NCBI RefSeq assembly: GCF_037152535.1
Contig: NZ_JBBCMA010000003.1
Span: 186,001-250,000 of the forward strand
Length of the DNA stretch: 64,000 nucleotides
Direction of reading: 5' to 3'
Source: Leclercia sp. AS011
GTDB lineage: Bacteria > Pseudomonadota > Gammaproteobacteria > Enterobacterales > Enterobacteriaceae
A program made the position numbers and the translations under genes. Below are positions 62,824-64,000 of the stretch, one piece after another. The notes beneath the pieces were generated by a model. The model had not been told where the DNA came from. It worked only from the letters and a program-made list of their open reading frames with translations, and made no database searches. Positions within the stretch are counted from its first letter, which is position 1. Each line of letters starts with the position of its first letter.

Positions 62824-63233
62824 TGAGCGAAACCGTGGTCTTCAGCCAGCTCAGCCGCAAGTTCATTGACGAGAATGACAACACCCCCGATGACGCCCAG
62901 CAGGTGATCTACTACGGGCTGGCCATCGGCCACCATCTGGGGGTTATCGACTGCCTGGAGGCGGCGTTGACCTGTCCGTGGGAGGCGTATCTGGACTGGA
63001 TCGCCACCCTGGAAACCGGCAGCGAGGCGCGGCGCAAAATGGAGGGCGTGCCGCGCTACGGGGAGATCGTCATCGACGCGAATCATATTGTGATGTTGGC
63101 CAGCGCCTTTGATGCCGCGATGGCGCGGCAGACAGCGCAGCAGCAGACGTGGAGCCGGGCGATGCTCGGCATGCTCCACGCCATTCACCAGGAAAACGCC
63201 ATCTATCTGATGGTTCGGAGGCAACGTGACTGA
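62823..63233 (+). CDS. hycH: Formate hydrogenlyase maturation protein HycH
   Basis: A 136-residue cytoplasmic protein required for maturation of HycE in E. coli; its exact step is not known. The sequence follows E. coli HycH (F-S-Q-L-S-R-K-F start; Y-Y-G-L-A-I-G-H-H-L-G near 40). It overlaps hycI by 8 bases. Confidence 0.93.
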   Translation: MSETVVFSQLSRKFIDENDNTPDDAQQVIYYGLAIGHHLGVIDCLEAALTCPWEAYLDWIATLETGSEARRKMEGVPRYGEIVIDANHIVMLASAFDAAMARQTAQQQTWSRAMLGMLHAIHQENAIYLMVRRQRD

Positions 63234-63681
63234 TGTATTACTCTGCGTCGGCAACAGCATGATGGGCGACGACGGTGCCGGTCCGCTGCTGGCCGAGATG
63301 TGCCGCGAAGCGCCGCGCGGCGACTGGGTGGTGTTCGACGGCGGCAGCGCCCCGGAAAATGACGTAGTGGCGATCCGTGAGCTGCGCCCGGCGCGTCTGC
63401 TGATTGTTGATGCGACGGATATGGGGCTCAACCCCGGCGAAATCCGCCGCATCGACCCGGACGACATCGCCGAGATGTTTATGATGACGACGCACAATAT
63501 GCCGCTGAACTACCTGGTGGATCAGCTGAAGGGGGATGTGGGGGAGGTGGTTTTCCTTGGCATCCAGCCGGATATTGTGGGGTTTTATTATCCGATGACG
63601 GAGAAGGTGAAAGCTGCCGTCGAGAGGGTTTATGAAAGTCTGCCAGACCGGGATGGGGTGCTGGTCTTTGGGGAGTTGTAG
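63226..63681 (+). CDS. hycI: Hydrogenase 3 maturation endopeptidase HycI
   Basis: A 151-residue protease that cuts the C-terminal 32 residues off HycE once nickel is in place. The nickel-sensing ligands are the aspartates in M-M-G-D-D-G-A-G and I-V-D-A-T-D-M and the histidine in T-T-H-N-M. GTG start behind CGGAGG. The tail after residue 135 is shorter than in E. coli (156 residues). Last gene of hyc. Confidence 0.95.
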   Translation: MTDVLLCVGNSMMGDDGAGPLLAEMCREAPRGDWVVFDGGSAPENDVVAIRELRPARLLIVDATDMGLNPGEIRRIDPDDIAEMFMMTTHNMPLNYLVDQLKGDVGEVVFLGIQPDIVGFYYPMTEKVKAAVERVYESLPDRDGVLVFGEL

Positions 63682-64000
63682 CGCGTAACCACGAAGTTAC
63701 CTCTCTGGAAATGCCCGGTGGCGGCTAGCGCCTTACCGGGCCTACGAAATATGCGTCATTTGTTGATATCCTGGGTTTTGTAGGCCGTGCAAGGCATCAG
63801 CCGCCGCCCGGCAAATGCGAGCACAATATTTAAACCAGGTTGCTGATTGCGTGTATCTCTCTGGAATTGCCCGGTGGCGGCTTACGTCTTACCGGGCCTG
63901 TACCTGTGTTTTTTATTCGTTCTGATTTTCGTAAAGTGATAAACCGAAATTAATTTTAACGGGTATATGAGCACAGGAGTTTAAGGCGTGAGAACGCATG
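63682..64000. repeat. Three REP-type elements and 3' spacer after hycI
   Basis: REP copies at 63713-63745 (GCCCGGTGGCGGCTAGCGCC and on), 63780-63812 (opposite orientation, GTAGGCCGTGCAAGGCATCA and on) and 63869-63900 (same as the first). The first and third share the preceding CTCTCTGGAA-TGCC context, a direct repeat of about 45 bases. After 63900 the DNA is AT-rich; the only coding sign is the possible start listed next. Confidence 0.85.
63988..64000 (+). CDS. Possible start of a gene cut by the window end
   Basis: GTG at 63988 follows CAGGAG (63974-63979) by 8 bases. Only four codons are visible, so nothing can be said about the product; it may not be a gene. Confidence 0.2.

Overview
The window is chromosomal DNA of a gamma-proteobacterium of the Enterobacteriaceae. 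Gene content, protein similarity and order (mutS, asc, norRVW, srl, mltB-pncC-recA-recX-alaS-csrA-serV-argV array, yqaBA-gshA-micA-luxS, emrAB-mprA, proVWX, fhlA-hyp-hyc) match the segment around recA and mutS in Escherichia coli. The GC-rich third positions, the kpdBCD decarboxylase genes and the accessory genes fit an Enterobacter/Lelliottia/Leclercia-type organism better than E. coli. I cannot fix genus or species from sequence alone. I see no prophage, insertion sequence, integrase or CRISPR array.

Layout. 1-2110: hydroxyarylic acid decarboxylase genes kpdB (cut by the window edge), kpdC and kpdD. 2205-5640: mutS, a short SymE-type toxin with a LexA-like box, and ygbA. 5644-9791: four-gene iron-siderophore-type ABC importer plus MFS operon behind a near-consensus promoter and a Fur-like box. 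9877-14029: ascB, ascF and divergent ascG. 14030-17667: an SgrR-like regulator, an EIICB sugar PTS gene and a 52-codon gene. 17868-22150: norW, norV and divergent norR, with three NorR sites and a sigma-54 promoter. 22147-27093: the glucitol operon. 27363-34041: mltB, pncC, recA, recX, alaS, csrA. 34384-35042: tRNA-Ser(GCU) and four identical tRNA-Arg(ACG) genes, with a structured tRNA-derived remnant among them. 35159-38433: yqaB, yqaA, gshA, MicA, luxS. 38660-41229: an unusual overlapping pair, a small lipoprotein and a 734-residue coiled-coil protein with a degenerate FKBP domain. 41290-46182: emrB, emrA, mprA and a ygaY-like MFS gene. 46323-49596: proX, proW, proV. 49914-63681: fhlA, hypEDCBA and hycABCDEFGHI, a complete formate hydrogenlyase regulon. 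63682-64000: REP elements.

How the parts work together. The hyc/hyp block encodes hydrogenase 3, its membrane arm, electron-transfer subunits, cofactor maturation, endopeptidase, the activator FhlA and the anti-activator HycA, with paired sigma-54 promoters between hypA and hycA. NorRVW and YgbA form a nitric oxide response. recA and symE carry LexA-type sites. Compared with the E. coli order recalled from knowledge, the hyc-hyp-fhlA block is not between ascB and ygbA-mutS but beyond proV, hypF and hydN are absent from the norW-ascG interval, and ygaZH are absent between ygaY and mprA. The least explained parts are the lipoprotein/coiled-coil FKBP pair, the tRNA-derived four-way-junction element and the 52-codon gene.
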